From assembly GCF_000695685.1 (NCBI RefSeq), contig NZ_JFFR01000023.1, forward strand, positions 230,212-294,211: a stretch of DNA of 64,000 nt. Direction: 5' to 3'. Made by a program: the position numbers and the translations under genes. This DNA is from Vibrio fortis (GTDB lineage: Bacteria; Pseudomonadota; Gammaproteobacteria; Enterobacterales; Vibrionaceae). A model generated the notes under the pieces. The model did not search any database. It was given only the letters and a program-made list of their open reading frames with translations, and was not told where the DNA came from. Positions 27,789 through 37,238 of the stretch are shown here, piece after piece; positions within the stretch are counted from its first letter, which is position 1, and every line of letters starts with the position of its first letter.

Positions 27789-28748
27789 ATGAGCCTGAAC
27801 TTTCTAGAATTTGAAAAGCCTATCGCTGAACTTGAAGCAAAAATTGAAGCGCTACGTGACGTTTCTCGTCACGGTGGTGATGCTGCGGTAGATCTAGACA
27901 AAGAAATTGAACAACTAGAGAAAAAAAGCTTAGAGCTTAAACAGAAAATCTTTAGTGACTTAGGTGCATGGCAAGTGGCTCAACTTGCTCGTCACCCACA
28001 GCGTCCTTACACGCTAGATTACCTAGAGAACGTATTCACTGAATTTGAAGAGCTAGCAGGTGACCGTGCTTACGCTGACGACAAAGCGATCGTTGGTGGC
28101 ATGGCTCGTCTAAACGGTCGTCCAGTTATGGTTATTGGTCACCAAAAAGGTCGTGAGACTAAAGAGAAAGTAATCCGTAACTTTGGTATGCCAAAGCCAG
28201 AAGGTTACCGTAAGGCGCTTCGCCTAATGGAAACGGCTGAACGTTTCAACATGCCAATCATTACTTTCATCGATACTGCAGGTGCATACCCAGGTGTTGG
28301 TGCAGAAGAGCGTGGTCAATCTGAAGCAATCGCGAAGAACCTAAAAGTAATGGCAGGTCTAACGGTCCCTGTTATCTGTAACGTTGTTGGTGAAGGTGGT
28401 TCAGGCGGTGCTCTAGCTATCGGTGTTGGCGACTACGTGAACATGCTTCAGTACTCAACGTACTCAGTTATCTCTCCAGAGGGTTGTGCATCAATCCTAT
28501 GGCGCGATTCAGACAAAGCACCACAAGCTGCAGAAGCGATGGGCCTAATTGCACCTCGTCTAAAAGAGCTTGAGCTGATTGATGAGATCATTCCTGAGCC
28601 ACTAGGTGGTGCTCACCGTGATCCAATCCAAATGGCTGAGAACATGAAAGCGACACTAGTTAAACAACTAGAAGAGTTAGAGCAATTTGATAACGATACG
28701 CTACTTGAGCGTCGTTACCAGCGCCTAATGAGCTACGGTTACTGTTAA
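27789..28748 (+). CDS. accA: Acetyl-CoA carboxylase carboxyltransferase subunit alpha
   Basis: A 319-residue subunit that, with AccD, transfers the carboxyl group from biotin to acetyl-CoA in the first step of fatty acid synthesis. It is identical in length to E. coli AccA. The N-terminal helices ([17 protein letters not shown]) precede the crotonase-fold core. [19 protein letters not shown] near residue 160 and [17 protein letters not shown] near 200 form the active-site oxyanion region. It follows dnaE by 45 bases and is closed by a terminator. Confidence 0.99.
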   Translation: MSLNFLEFEKPIAELEAKIEALRDVSRHGGDAAVDLDKEIEQLEKKSLELKQKIFSDLGAWQVAQLARHPQRPYTLDYLENVFTEFEELAGDRAYADDKAIVGGMARLNGRPVMVIGHQKGRETKEKVIRNFGMPKPEGYRKALRLMETAERFNMPIITFIDTAGAYPGVGAEERGQSEAIAKNLKVMAGLTVPVICNVVGEGGSGGALAIGVGDYVNMLQYSTYSVISPEGCASILWRDSDKAPQAAEAMGLIAPRLKELELIDEIIPEPLGGAHRDPIQMAENMKATLVKQLEELEQFDNDTLLERRYQRLMSYGYC

Positions 28749-28796
28749 TGACTACAGTTTGATTATCACAGTCTTTTAGATTGGATAAGCGACAAT

Positions 28797-28828
28797 GAAA
28801 GGGTTGGACTCAGTGCCAACCCTTTTTT
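28797..28828 (+). terminator. Terminator downstream of accA
   Basis: AAAGGGTTGG (28798-28807) pairs with CCAACCCTTT (28816-28825) followed by TTT. It separates accA from tilS. Confidence 0.92.
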
Positions 28829-28863
28829 ATTATTATTACATTACTCTTAACTGCCATATTCCC

Positions 28864-30198
28864 ATGTCCCAGCTATATCAAGCGTTCTCATCTGCACTCG
28901 AAATTCATTCATCTTCTATCAATCGAATTGTTATCGCATTCAGTGGCGGTGTTGATTCACGAGTGTTGTTAGAGTTGGCTGCTCGTTATGGTAAAGAGCA
29001 AGGCATTGAGTGTATTGCCGTTCATGTTCATCATGGCCTGAGTACCAACGCCGATGTTTGGGTAGATCAATGCCAACAATGGTGTTTGGAGTCAGCTGTT
29101 AAGTTTTATGCCGAGCGAGTCTCTCTAGATACTTCAAGCAGTGAAAGCCTAGAAAAGCTTGCTCGAGATGCTCGTTATGGGGTGCTAAAAGCACACTTGA
29201 GTAAGGGCGACATTTTGCTGACCGGGCAGCATCAAGATGATCAGCTAGAGACGTTTTTGCTTGCGTTAAAGCGAGGCAGTGGACCTAAAGGTCTGTCTTC
29301 AATGGCAAAAGTGATGCCGATGGGTGAAGCATTTTTGGTTCGCCCCTTGCTTGGTGTTTCTCGTCAAGAGATAGAAGCGTTTGCCAGTCAAAGTGGGCTT
29401 GAATGGGTCGAAGATGAAAGTAATCAAGATCAGCGCTTCGACCGAAACTTCATTCGTCACGAGGTGACGCCTAAGCTGGTGGCGCGCTGGCCTTCTTTCC
29501 CTGACTCGGTTACTCGCAGTGCGCAATTATGTGCTGAGCAAGAATTACTGCTCGATGAATTGCTGGTTCCCAAATTGAACCAAGCACTTGGCCATTATCA
29601 TAGTTTGAAAATTGAAAGCTTGTCAGAGTGTTCAAGCTTGATGCGCGCACGGCTAATAAGAATGTGGCTAGCTGACAATGGTCTAGTTATGCCAAGTCAG
29701 AAGCAATTAGAACTGTTGTGGAGTGAGGTCGCTTGTGCACAGCAAGATGCAAATCCAGTTTTGGTGTTAGGTCATGCCGAAGTGCGACGCTTTGACAACA
29801 AGCTGTTTATTATCGAATCTCGATCTTCATTAGAATCTTGGCAAGCTGAATTACAAGTGGGGCAGTCTCTGAAATTACCCGATAGTCTAGGCTCCCTATC
29901 ATTAAGCATCATCGGCAACGAGTACTCGAAAGAGACAAAAGGAGCGCTCAATTTCTCATTGTCCAATGCTTCAGGCCCAATAAAAGTGATATTTAATCCT
30001 GAAGGTTTAGTGGCTCATCCTGTGGAGCGAGGGCATAGCCGAAAAATGAAAAAGCTGTTCCAAGAATATAAGGTACCGAGTTGGCTGCGCAGAAGAACAC
30101 CAATACTCATGGATGGGGAGCATGTGGTGGCGGTGATGGGACTTTTTGTTGATAGGCGCTACCAAGGCCAAGATTGTGAAGCTGTCTGGAGCAAGTAA
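28864..30198 (+). CDS. tilS: tRNA(Ile)-lysidine synthetase
   Basis: A 444-residue enzyme that attaches lysine to C34 of the CAU-anticodon isoleucine tRNA, changing its decoding to AUA. The PP-loop ATPase motif AFSGGVDSRVLL places SGGVDS at residues 27-32. TGQHQDDQLETFLLALKRGSG near 123 and the C-terminal domain with YKVPSWLRRRTPILMDGE near 397 agree with TilS. The start is ATG 28864; the frame extends back to 28795, but that part would translate the accA terminator. Confidence 0.96.
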   Translation: MSQLYQAFSSALEIHSSSINRIVIAFSGGVDSRVLLELAARYGKEQGIECIAVHVHHGLSTNADVWVDQCQQWCLESAVKFYAERVSLDTSSSESLEKLARDARYGVLKAHLSKGDILLTGQHQDDQLETFLLALKRGSGPKGLSSMAKVMPMGEAFLVRPLLGVSRQEIEAFASQSGLEWVEDESNQDQRFDRNFIRHEVTPKLVARWPSFPDSVTRSAQLCAEQELLLDELLVPKLNQALGHYHSLKIESLSECSSLMRARLIRMWLADNGLVMPSQKQLELLWSEVACAQQDANPVLVLGHAEVRRFDNKLFIIESRSSLESWQAELQVGQSLKLPDSLGSLSLSIIGNEYSKETKGALNFSLSNASGPIKVIFNPEGLVAHPVERGHSRKMKKLFQEYKVPSWLRRRTPILMDGEHVVAVMGLFVDRRYQGQDCEAVWSK

Positions 30199-30257
30199 TA
30201 GAACTTTGTGGCACAATTTAAAGGCACTTATATCAATAATAATCAATGGAATAAGCA

Positions 30258-30569
30258 ATGAAGAAGATAGCAGTAGGATTTGTCCTTGGACTGGGACTAT
30301 TAAGTGGCAATGCTCTAGCAGGTGATGTTGCAGCAGGTCAGGCAAAAGCAGCAGTGTGTGCAGCTTGTCACGGTGCTGACGGTATTGCGGTGATCCCAGG
30401 TTACCCAAACCTGAAAGGTCAAAACGAGCAGTACCTTGTTACATCAATTAATGCTTACAAAAACAAGCAACGAAATGGCGGCCTTGCTGCTGTGATGCAG
30501 GCTCAGGCTGCAATGTTAAGCGATGCAGATATCGCGAACCTTGCGGCTTACTATGCAAGCCTAAAATAG
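30258..30569 (+). CDS. Periplasmic class I cytochrome c
   Basis: A 103-residue small c-type cytochrome. A signal peptide of about 21 residues ends at NALA. The haem-binding motif CAACH is at residues 34-38, and the downstream [14 protein letters not shown] and a later methionine (likely in the AVMQAQAAM region) provide the axial ligand. The overall form is like cytochrome c553/c5 electron carriers. It is monocistronic between tilS and glnB, with its own terminator. The partner oxidase or reductase cannot be inferred here. Confidence 0.9.
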   Translation: MKKIAVGFVLGLGLLSGNALAGDVAAGQAKAAVCAACHGADGIAVIPGYPNLKGQNEQYLVTSINAYKNKQRNGGLAAVMQAQAAMLSDADIANLAAYYASLK

Positions 30570-30592
30570 TTTTACATGTGAATGTGATTTCT

Positions 30593-30622
30593 AAGCCAGT
30601 GCTTGTTAGCGCTGGCTTTTTT
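30593..30622 (+). terminator. Terminator downstream of the cytochrome c gene
   Basis: AGCCAGTGC pairs with GCGCTGGCT and is followed by TTTTT, ending near 30622. Confidence 0.9.
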
Positions 30623-30624
30623 CA

Positions 30625-30653
30625 TTGAATGTTTATGATAGCTATTCGATAAT
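30625..30653 (+). promoter_or_regulatory. Sigma-70 promoter of glnB
   Basis: TTGAAT (30625-30630) and GATAAT (30648-30653) are separated by exactly 17 bases, which is close to consensus. Transcription would begin near 30660, about 23 bases before the glnB start. No NtrC or sigma-54 element is visible. Confidence 0.65.
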
Positions 30654-30673
30654 GGGCTATTCGTAGAGTTTAA

Positions 30674-31021
<348 letters not shown>

Positions 31022-31036
31022 AAAAACATTTACCCT

Positions 31037-31063
31037 AAAAGGAGCGATTATCGCTCCTTTTTC
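31037..31063 (+). terminator. Terminator downstream of glnB
   Basis: AAAGGAGCGA and TCGCTCCTTT pair around a TTA loop, followed by TTC. It lies 15 bases after the glnB stop and 20 bases before the next gene. Confidence 0.9.
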
Positions 31064-31082
31064 ATTTTTTAGGGCGTGGTGT

Positions 31083-31925
31083 ATGTTGAAGAAAATATTG
31101 CTTGGTTTTGTTGTTGGCTCCGCGCTTGTTTTTGCGAGCTTTAAACTGATTTTCAAGATTCCGACTCAACCCAATCTTGTCACTGATTCTCCCACCATCA
31201 GCAATGACGTTTATAGCTGCTATCAAAACTCAGCACCACAAGCGCTAGATGTCACCAATGGGTTGAATGTGACGGTATGGAATATCTACAAACAGAATCG
31301 TGATAACTGGCGCACGGCCCTTAACGCATTGACCAATGAGAGCCAGTTGGTACTGCTTCAAGAGGCTAGCATGAGCGAAGAGATGCAATCTTGGATAACA
31401 AGTGGCTTATGGGGTAGCAATCGCGTCAACGCATTTGAGGCGTTTAATAAAAGCGCTGGGGTGCTAAATCTTGCCTCGCATCTTCCTATTGAGGCTTGCG
31501 CTTACACTCATGAAGAGCCTTGGTTACAGTTACCGAAATCGGCACTATGGTCGCGTTATCAATTGAGTAATGGGGAGCAGCTTGCGGTAGTGAACATTCA
31601 CGCGGTCAACTTTACTCTGGGCACCGAAGACTATGTACAACAGCTATCGGCACTGACATCAATATTGCGAGAGTATCGTGGTCCAATTATCTTTGCTGGA
31701 GACTTTAACAGTTGGAGTGAAGCCCGCTTTGAGGCTTTACAGAAAGCTTTGAGTGAGGTTGGTTTAGCTGAAGTTGCGTTTACACCAGATCATCGAACTC
31801 AGTTCGTGACTGGGTTAGTGCTGGACCATATCTTCTATCGCGGACTGACCGTAAGAAACGCAAAAGCGCCCGAATCGGACGCTTCTGATCATAACCCTAT
31901 GCAGGTTACGTTTGATGTTCAGTAA
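31083..31925 (+). CDS. YafD-like endonuclease/exonuclease/phosphatase family protein
   Basis: A 280-residue protein with an N-terminal hydrophobic anchor (ILLGFVVGSALVFASF) and an EEP-fold domain. The motifs LTVWNIYKQNR, LVLLQEAS with its metal-binding glutamate, IIFAGDFNSWSEAR and SDASDHNPM are the standard catalytic blocks of the fold. The start is ATG 31083; longer in-frame starts run back into glnB. E. coli yafD lies near mltD, gloB and dnaQ, as here. The substrate is unknown. Its stop is 10 bases from that of the convergent Yip1-family gene. Confidence 0.82.
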   Translation: MLKKILLGFVVGSALVFASFKLIFKIPTQPNLVTDSPTISNDVYSCYQNSAPQALDVTNGLNVTVWNIYKQNRDNWRTALNALTNESQLVLLQEASMSEEMQSWITSGLWGSNRVNAFEAFNKSAGVLNLASHLPIEACAYTHEEPWLQLPKSALWSRYQLSNGEQLAVVNIHAVNFTLGTEDYVQQLSALTSILREYRGPIIFAGDFNSWSEARFEALQKALSEVGLAEVAFTPDHRTQFVTGLVLDHIFYRGLTVRNAKAPESDASDHNPMQVTFDVQ

Positions 31926-31935
31926 TCAGACTGAA

Positions 31936-32622
31936 TTAAGACACTAGAATATACAGCGCCCAGATCAGGTAGTAGCCGACCCAAGGCAGTGCCGAGATTA
32001 CCAGTGCTTGACCACGTTCAAACTCAGTCCAAGTGAGTACCGCTGCGTAACCTAGTACGATGTACCAAGGCAGCAACAGTGGGAATGAGCTTGCAAACTG
32101 TGACCAATCATTGGTTAGTGGCAGCTTAATCAGACCATTAATGCTGTTCAGGTCAGCAGCGTAGTTCATTACCTGACCATGCTTAAGCAGCAGGCTTGCG
32201 TAGCTAGCAATATCGCCGATCACGGCTGGGAAGGTGATCACTGCAGAGGCAGCAAACCATTTCCAGTAGCCGTGTTGATGCTGGCTTGGTTTGGTTGCTA
32301 GGTTGAACCAGAAAGCTAACATTGCAATAGTCAGCGTACGACCAAAGACATCACTGATGATTTCACTGGCAAGCAGTGTATTGCTATCAAGTAACTCCAA
32401 TTGATCCGGGTTAGTTTGTGCAAGTTGGCGAGTCAACTCTGCACTTAACCAGGTGAAATCTACGTTAGAAAAATAGGCACCCCAAAATAGAAATGGGCTG
32501 AGCATTAAGACAACGTAGGGTTGCCACCCCCAGGCTCCTCGCTGATACAGCGCTAGGAAACACGCGGTTGGAGAACGGAAAATATCCAACAGCATTACGA
32601 GTGGGTTACTTGACGGGTTCAT
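31936..32622 (-). CDS. Yip1-family multispanning membrane protein
   Basis: A 228-residue inner-membrane protein with about five hydrophobic segments, including YVVLMLSPFLFWGAYF, IAMLAFWFNLA, a WFAASAVITFPAVIGDIAS segment, LLLPWYIVLGYAAVL and the C-terminal WVGYYLIWALYIL. The fold resembles the Yip1 domain found in many bacterial proteins of unknown role. Its start overlaps the mltD stop as ATGA (32619-32622), so the two are co-translated, hinting at a link to the cell wall, but no function can be assigned. Confidence 0.75.
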   Translation of the reverse strand: MNPSSNPLVMLLDIFRSPTACFLALYQRGAWGWQPYVVLMLSPFLFWGAYFSNVDFTWLSAELTRQLAQTNPDQLELLDSNTLLASEIISDVFGRTLTIAMLAFWFNLATKPSQHQHGYWKWFAASAVITFPAVIGDIASYASLLLKHGQVMNYAADLNSINGLIKLPLTNDWSQFASSFPLLLPWYIVLGYAAVLTWTEFERGQALVISALPWVGYYLIWALYILVS

Positions 32623-34193
32623 ACACTTACCTTAGTTACATCAACATACAGCTTGAGCTTTTGGCCTGGCTGCAAGTACTTCTTGTTTTGCAAAGTGTTC
32701 CATTTTACAACATCCGAAGTTTTTACTTTGAACTTTGATGCAATACCGCTGACTGTGTCACCAGATTTTACGCTGTAGTAGACAGTTCGGATGATTGCGC
32801 CATCAGAACTGTTCTTCCAAATGACTAGATTTTGACCAATGCGCAGTGTGTCTCGTGGCCCCATGCCATTCCATTTAGCAAGAGACTGATGAGAGACTTT
32901 ATTGGCACGTGCAATCGTCCATAGGCTATCGCCACTTTTTACAGTGTGGGTCAGTTTGTATTGTCCACGGCTTTTCGATTGTGTATTGGCCAAGCGGTTA
33001 GAGGCGCTTAGGGCATAGACTTTGTCATCTTTGGTTGATGATGGGATCATTAGGTGCTGACCGACGCGGATGTTGTTGTTGGACATCCCATTGGCACTGC
33101 GAATGACTTTGCTGGTGGTGTTGTAACGCTGAGCAAGTACGCTGATGCTATCGCCTGACTTCACCTTATAGCGCACAAGCTTCATGCCTTTACCCTTGTT
33201 CGCAGCCACTTCTTTGTTGAACTGTTCAACCGAATTGATTGGAAGAAGGAGTTGTTGATGTTTCTCCGGCGCAGTTGCCCATTGGTTGTAAGCAGGGTTG
33301 TAGCTTTGTAGCTCTTTTACAGGGATGCCCGCGTAGTTGGCCGCAATCGCTAGATCAAGCTGCTCTTGAGGGTTCACTAGCTTAAGAACGGGTTTGTTGG
33401 CAATAGGTGGAATGTCGATGCCGTACTTTTCTTGGTTGGCAATCACATCTGCTAGAGCCAGCAGTTTTGGCACATAGCCGCTGGTCTCTTTCGGAAGGTC
33501 GAGAGAGAAAAAATCTGTCGGCTTACCCAACTTTTTGTTCTTACGGATCGCGCTATTTACGCGACCACCACCGCTATTATAAGCAGCAATAGCGTGGCTC
33601 CAATCACCATCAAAGCGCTTATTTAGTGATTCTAAGTACTCAAGAGCTGCATCAGTTGACGCTGCAACATCACGGCGGCCGTCGTACCAGAAGTTTTGCT
33701 CCAGACCATAGTATTTTCCGGTACCTGGGATGAATTGCCACAAACCTGCAGCACTACCATGAGAGTAGGCAAACGCGTCAAATGAGCTCTCTACGACCGG
33801 GAGTAGAGCGAGCTCAAGCGGTAGACCTTTCTTTTCAATCTTCTCAGTGATCAAGTAGAGGAAAGGTTCAGCTCGTTTCGATACGGTTTTTAGATGGTTA
33901 GGATGCTTCAGATACCAAGTGCGGTAGTAGTCGACTTTTTTGTGGTTAGGTACATCCATTTCAAGTTGCATCGCAATGCGTTTCCAAACATCTTGTTGTG
34001 TTTGTGGAGTAACGACAGGTGCTTCAACTTTCGGTTGTTCTTTTTCTGCTTTGGATACGGAAACTTCTGATTGAGAAATCTCTTTCGCAGGAGAGGTGTT
34101 GGTTTGCTCGGAAGCTTGGTCTTGATTATCTGGCTGAGTTAATTGGCAACCAGAAAGTAGTAATACCAAAGCCCAGCTGTACTTAACTCGCAT
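32619..34193 (-). CDS. mltD: Membrane-bound lytic murein transglycosylase D
   Basis: A 524-residue lipoprotein that cleaves peptidoglycan glycan strands to 1,6-anhydro products. The lipobox LLSGC places the lipidated cysteine at residue 16. The SLT domain contains ESSFDAFAYS with the likely catalytic Glu135, then GSAAGLWQFIPGTG and AYNSGGGRV. Three LysM peptidoglycan-binding repeats lie near residues 345, 414 and 472, each containing VKSGD. A charged, low-complexity linker occupies about 20-65. It is upstream of and coupled to the Yip1-family gene; gloB lies upstream on the same strand. Confidence 0.96.
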   Translation of the reverse strand: MRVKYSWALVLLLSGCQLTQPDNQDQASEQTNTSPAKEISQSEVSVSKAEKEQPKVEAPVVTPQTQQDVWKRIAMQLEMDVPNHKKVDYYRTWYLKHPNHLKTVSKRAEPFLYLITEKIEKKGLPLELALLPVVESSFDAFAYSHGSAAGLWQFIPGTGKYYGLEQNFWYDGRRDVAASTDAALEYLESLNKRFDGDWSHAIAAYNSGGGRVNSAIRKNKKLGKPTDFFSLDLPKETSGYVPKLLALADVIANQEKYGIDIPPIANKPVLKLVNPQEQLDLAIAANYAGIPVKELQSYNPAYNQWATAPEKHQQLLLPINSVEQFNKEVAANKGKGMKLVRYKVKSGDSISVLAQRYNTTSKVIRSANGMSNNNIRVGQHLMIPSSTKDDKVYALSASNRLANTQSKSRGQYKLTHTVKSGDSLWTIARANKVSHQSLAKWNGMGPRDTLRIGQNLVIWKNSSDGAIIRTVYYSVKSGDTVSGIASKFKVKTSDVVKWNTLQNKKYLQPGQKLKLYVDVTKVSV

Positions 34194-34227
34194 GTTACAG
34201 CCTTTTTTTTAAACGGCTGCTGATAAT

Positions 34228-34254
34228 ACTTGTCACTCCCTATGAGTGACAAGT
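34228..34254. repeat. Perfect 10-bp inverted repeat between gloB and mltD
   Basis: ACTTGTCACT (34228-34237) pairs with AGTGACAAGT (34245-34254) around a 7-base loop. No T-run follows on the minus strand (the direction of gloB), so it may be a poor terminator, an mRNA-end hairpin or an operator for mltD. Confidence 0.65.
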
Positions 34255-34263
34255 CTCTAATTG

Positions 34264-35022
34264 TTAAAATTCGTTCTTCCACGCACGTAGCGCTGTAAAT
34301 ACTGAAAGTGCATCCGTTTGTTCAGTTCGATTAGACACTGATTTAATTACACTTGGTTCGCTGTAGCGAAGGAATGGGTTGATCCACTTCTCTAAACGTA
34401 AATTTGTCGGAATGGTCGACTTATTTTGTGCGCGTAAACGGTTCACGTCGTCGCGGTACTGCTGAAGTTGCATATTGTCAGGTTCAACCGCAAGGGCAAA
34501 CGCGATATTAGCTGCTGTGTACTCATGGGCGCAGTAGACCTCAGTCTCTTGAGGCAGTGCAGTAATCTTATTTAAGGCGTCAAACATCTGCTTTGGCGTG
34601 CCTTCCATGATACGACCACAACCAGCAGAGAAGAGTACATCACCACAGAATAACTTACCGTCGCCCACATAACCGATGTGGCCTGCAGTATGGCCACTTA
34701 AGCCAATTACTAAGAACACTTCGCCGAACAGTTCTAACTGGTCACCATCGTCGACTGGATGAGTTAAGGTTGGGATAGGCTCGTTTTTAGGGCCAACAAC
34801 ATCAATGGTTGGGAATTGTCTTACTAACTCTGGAACGCCACCGATGTGATCGTTGTGGTGGTGCGTAATTAAGATTGCATCTAAAGTTAGCTCATGGCGC
34901 TCTAAGTATTCAAGCACTGGAGCCGCATCACCAGGATCGACAACAGCACAACGACGATCGCTATTTTCAATCAGCCAGATGTAATTGTCATTGAATGCAG
35001 GTATGCTTTTGATATGTAACAT
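34264..35022 (-). CDS. gloB: Hydroxyacylglutathione hydrolase (glyoxalase II)
   Basis: A 252-residue metallo-beta-lactamase-fold enzyme that hydrolyses S-lactoylglutathione in methylglyoxal detoxification. The zinc motif [10 protein letters not shown] sits at residues 53-62. [11 protein letters not shown] near 110, [13 protein letters not shown] near 130 and the C-terminal HAITTL-type region complete the family pattern. ATG 35022 is set by GGAGAACC just upstream; the frame is open further upstream to 35088 but without support. It is divergent from the methyltransferase gene, as in E. coli gloB/yafS. Confidence 0.97.
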   Translation of the reverse strand: MLHIKSIPAFNDNYIWLIENSDRRCAVVDPGDAAPVLEYLERHELTLDAILITHHHNDHIGGVPELVRQFPTIDVVGPKNEPIPTLTHPVDDGDQLELFGEVFLVIGLSGHTAGHIGYVGDGKLFCGDVLFSAGCGRIMEGTPKQMFDALNKITALPQETEVYCAHEYTAANIAFALAVEPDNMQLQQYRDDVNRLRAQNKSTIPTNLRLEKWINPFLRYSEPSVIKSVSNRTEQTDALSVFTALRAWKNEF

Positions 35023-35075
35023 TATTGGTTCTCCAGTCACTTTTAGTGCGACAGAATAAGTGAGACAGATTATTG

Positions 35076-35855
35076 ATGAAGCCAGCACGCAGCCGTAAGA
35101 AATTTGAGCGACCTTATACTTGGGAACAATTACACAATGGCCCTTGGCTCCGCGAGTCTATTCAAACTCGTCTGGATGAATGGTGCCCTAAGCTGTTTGG
35201 CTATCATATGCTCAAGCTCGGCGGTCTCAGTTGCGAGATATCCAGCTGCACATGCAATATTCAACATCAAGTAAATCTAGATATCCAGAACCCTTTACAC
35301 AATGTGATTGCAGATGACTATAATTTGCCCTTCTTAGAGAAGAGTTTTGATGTTGTCGTCCTCAGTCATCAGTTAGATTATAGCAACGACCCTCACCGCA
35401 TGTTGCGGGAAGTCGATAGAGTGATGATGGATGATGGTTATCTGATTGTCACTGGGTTCAATCCATTCAGCTTTACAGGGCTCGCAAGCTTATTGCCTTG
35501 GCGCAAGAACAGTCTACCTTGGAGCGGCAGAATGTACACGCCAAACCGAGTTAAAGATTGGTTGGGTGTCCTTAATTATCAAGTCATTCATTGCGATACC
35601 TATGCGTTATTCCCAATGAGCCGCTATCGTGCGTTTTGGACATGGCTCGAAAACAGCCTCGGCAGCTGGGCTTCGGTAGCGGGTAGCCAGTACTTTATTG
35701 TGGCGCGCAAACGCACATACCCAATTAAGCCGATTAAACCTCACTGGCACCTTAAACGACGTTTTTCTCCGGTCAGTGCAAGCTTCAGAGCTGGAGTTCG
35801 CAGTACTTCTCTTGAATCGTCTTCATTATCCAACTGTAATAAAAAAGCCGACTGA
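35076..35855 (+). CDS. YafS-like class I SAM-dependent methyltransferase
   Basis: A 259-residue protein with a Methyltransf_11-type core. The segment [16 protein letters not shown] near residue 92 is motif II, and [24 protein letters not shown] near 110 matches motif III of the fold. The glycine-rich SAM loop is weak ([10 protein letters not shown]), as in E. coli YafS. Position between gloB and rnhA, as in E. coli, supports the YafS assignment. The acceptor molecule is unknown. The last codons (KKAD) lie inside the transcription terminator stem. Confidence 0.85.
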   Translation: MKPARSRKKFERPYTWEQLHNGPWLRESIQTRLDEWCPKLFGYHMLKLGGLSCEISSCTCNIQHQVNLDIQNPLHNVIADDYNLPFLEKSFDVVVLSHQLDYSNDPHRMLREVDRVMMDDGYLIVTGFNPFSFTGLASLLPWRKNSLPWSGRMYTPNRVKDWLGVLNYQVIHCDTYALFPMSRYRAFWTWLENSLGSWASVAGSQYFIVARKRTYPIKPIKPHWHLKRRFSPVSASFRAGVRSTSLESSSLSNCNKKAD

Positions 35856-35866
35856 TGGTCGGCTTT
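35839..35866. terminator. Terminator overlapping the 3' end of the methyltransferase gene
   Basis: AAAGCCGAC pairs with GTCGGCTTT around a TGATG loop that includes the stop codon. The A-run on the left gives a good T-run on the minus strand, so it may also serve rnhA. Confidence 0.8.
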
Positions 35867-35955
35867 GTCACGTTTACGTTTTGTTGGCTCTTAGTGCAGT
35901 CAGATAATGTCTCAGAATGAACGACTAATCGAGTTAACGAGCTTGTTCAAGAAGC

Positions 35956-36420
35956 TTAGCTCGCTTGGTACCCCGTATCTTCTTCAGTCGGGTTTTCTGC
36001 AGCGGTGCGCGCTAGCTCATCACACATCTCATTCTCGCGATGACCGGCATGGCCTTTAACCCAGCGCCAGTCTACTTGATGACGTGCCGTCTCTTTATCG
36101 AGGAGTTGCCAAAGGTCGGCATTTTTTACCGGCTTTTTATCAGCCGTTTTCCAGCCGCGTTTTTTCCAGTTATGAATCCATTGGGTGATGCCTTGGCGAA
36201 CGTATTGGCTGTCGGTAGTCAGGATAACAGCACAAGGCTCTTTCAAGGTTTGCAGAGCGACAACTGCAGCCATCATCTCCATTCGGTTATTCGTCGTTAA
36301 CGAATAGCCCTTTGCGAGAGTTTTTTCAGTCTGCTTATAACGGAGTACAATCCCATAGCCACCAGGGCCCGGATTTCCGAGACACGAACCATCAGTGAAA
36401 ATTTCAACTTGTTTCGTCAT
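35956..36420 (-). CDS. rnhA: Ribonuclease HI
   Basis: A 154-residue enzyme that degrades RNA in RNA-DNA hybrids. Catalytic residues keep the E. coli numbers: Asp10 in [15 protein letters not shown], Glu48 in [10 protein letters not shown] and Asp70 in [28 protein letters not shown] near residue 122 holds the histidine loop and the last aspartate. It diverges from dnaQ across 56 bases, the same layout as in E. coli. Confidence 0.98.
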   Translation of the reverse strand: MTKQVEIFTDGSCLGNPGPGGYGIVLRYKQTEKTLAKGYSLTTNNRMEMMAAVVALQTLKEPCAVILTTDSQYVRQGITQWIHNWKKRGWKTADKKPVKNADLWQLLDKETARHQVDWRWVKGHAGHRENEMCDELARTAAENPTEEDTGYQAS

Positions 36421-36476
36421 GATTTGATACTATTACCTCAAGCACATTATCGGCATAGTCTGACACAGTTATCCTT

Positions 36477-37229
36477 ATGAATACCAGTAACAATTCTGAA
36501 CACCACTCAAACGCTGAAAATAAGCGTATCGTTGTACTCGATACCGAAACCACGGGTATGAACACCGAGGGTGGACCGCATTACCTAGGGCACCGCATTG
36601 TCGAGATCGGTGCGGTAGAGATCATTAATCGCAAACTGACTGGACGTCATTTCCACGTCTACATCAAGCCCGATCGTGCGATTCAAGAAGAGGCAATTGG
36701 CGTTCACGGTATTACCGATGAGTTCTTGGTTGATAAACCTGAATACCAAGATGTTCACAAAGAGTTTCTAGAGTTCATTAAAGACGCAGAACTGGTCGCG
36801 CACAATGCGCCCTTCGATACCGGCTTTATGGACTACGAGTTTGAGAAACTCGACCCAAGTATAGGCAAGACCGACGATTACTGTAAGGTCACCGATACCC
36901 TTGCCATGGCGAAGAAGATCTTCCCAGGTAAGCGTAATAACCTCGATATTCTCTGTGAACGATACGGTATTGATAACTCTCACCGAACGCTCCACGGGGC
37001 TTTGCTCGATGCGGAGATCCTAGCCGACGTTTACTTATTAATGACAGGTGGACAAACCTCACTGCAATTCAATGCGGGTCAGCAAGAAGGTGCAGCTGAA
37101 GGGATCCGTCGTGTCGAAAGTGGACGAAAATCGCTAAAGGTTTTGCGTGCAACGGCCGATGAATTAGAAGCGCATAAAAATCGTTTAGATCTCGTCGAGG
37201 AGAGTGGAAGCTGCCTCTGGCGTCAGTAG
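36477..37229 (+). CDS. dnaQ: DNA polymerase III epsilon subunit (proofreading exonuclease)
   Basis: A 250-residue 3'-5' exonuclease that proofreads for DnaE. ExoI is VLDTETTGMN, with Asp22 and Glu24. ExoII is around LVAHNAPFDTGFMDYE near residue 105. ExoIII is HGALLDAEILADVY near 170. The C-terminal region (about 195-250) would bind the alpha subunit. The N-terminus is about ten residues longer than in E. coli and rich in Asn, Ser and His. The TIGR03503 gene follows after nine bases. Confidence 0.97.
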   Translation: MNTSNNSEHHSNAENKRIVVLDTETTGMNTEGGPHYLGHRIVEIGAVEIINRKLTGRHFHVYIKPDRAIQEEAIGVHGITDEFLVDKPEYQDVHKEFLEFIKDAELVAHNAPFDTGFMDYEFEKLDPSIGKTDDYCKVTDTLAMAKKIFPGKRNNLDILCERYGIDNSHRTLHGALLDAEILADVYLLMTGGQTSLQFNAGQQEGAAEGIRRVESGRKSLKVLRATADELEAHKNRLDLVEESGSCLWRQ

Positions 37230-37238
37230 GGAGAGAGT

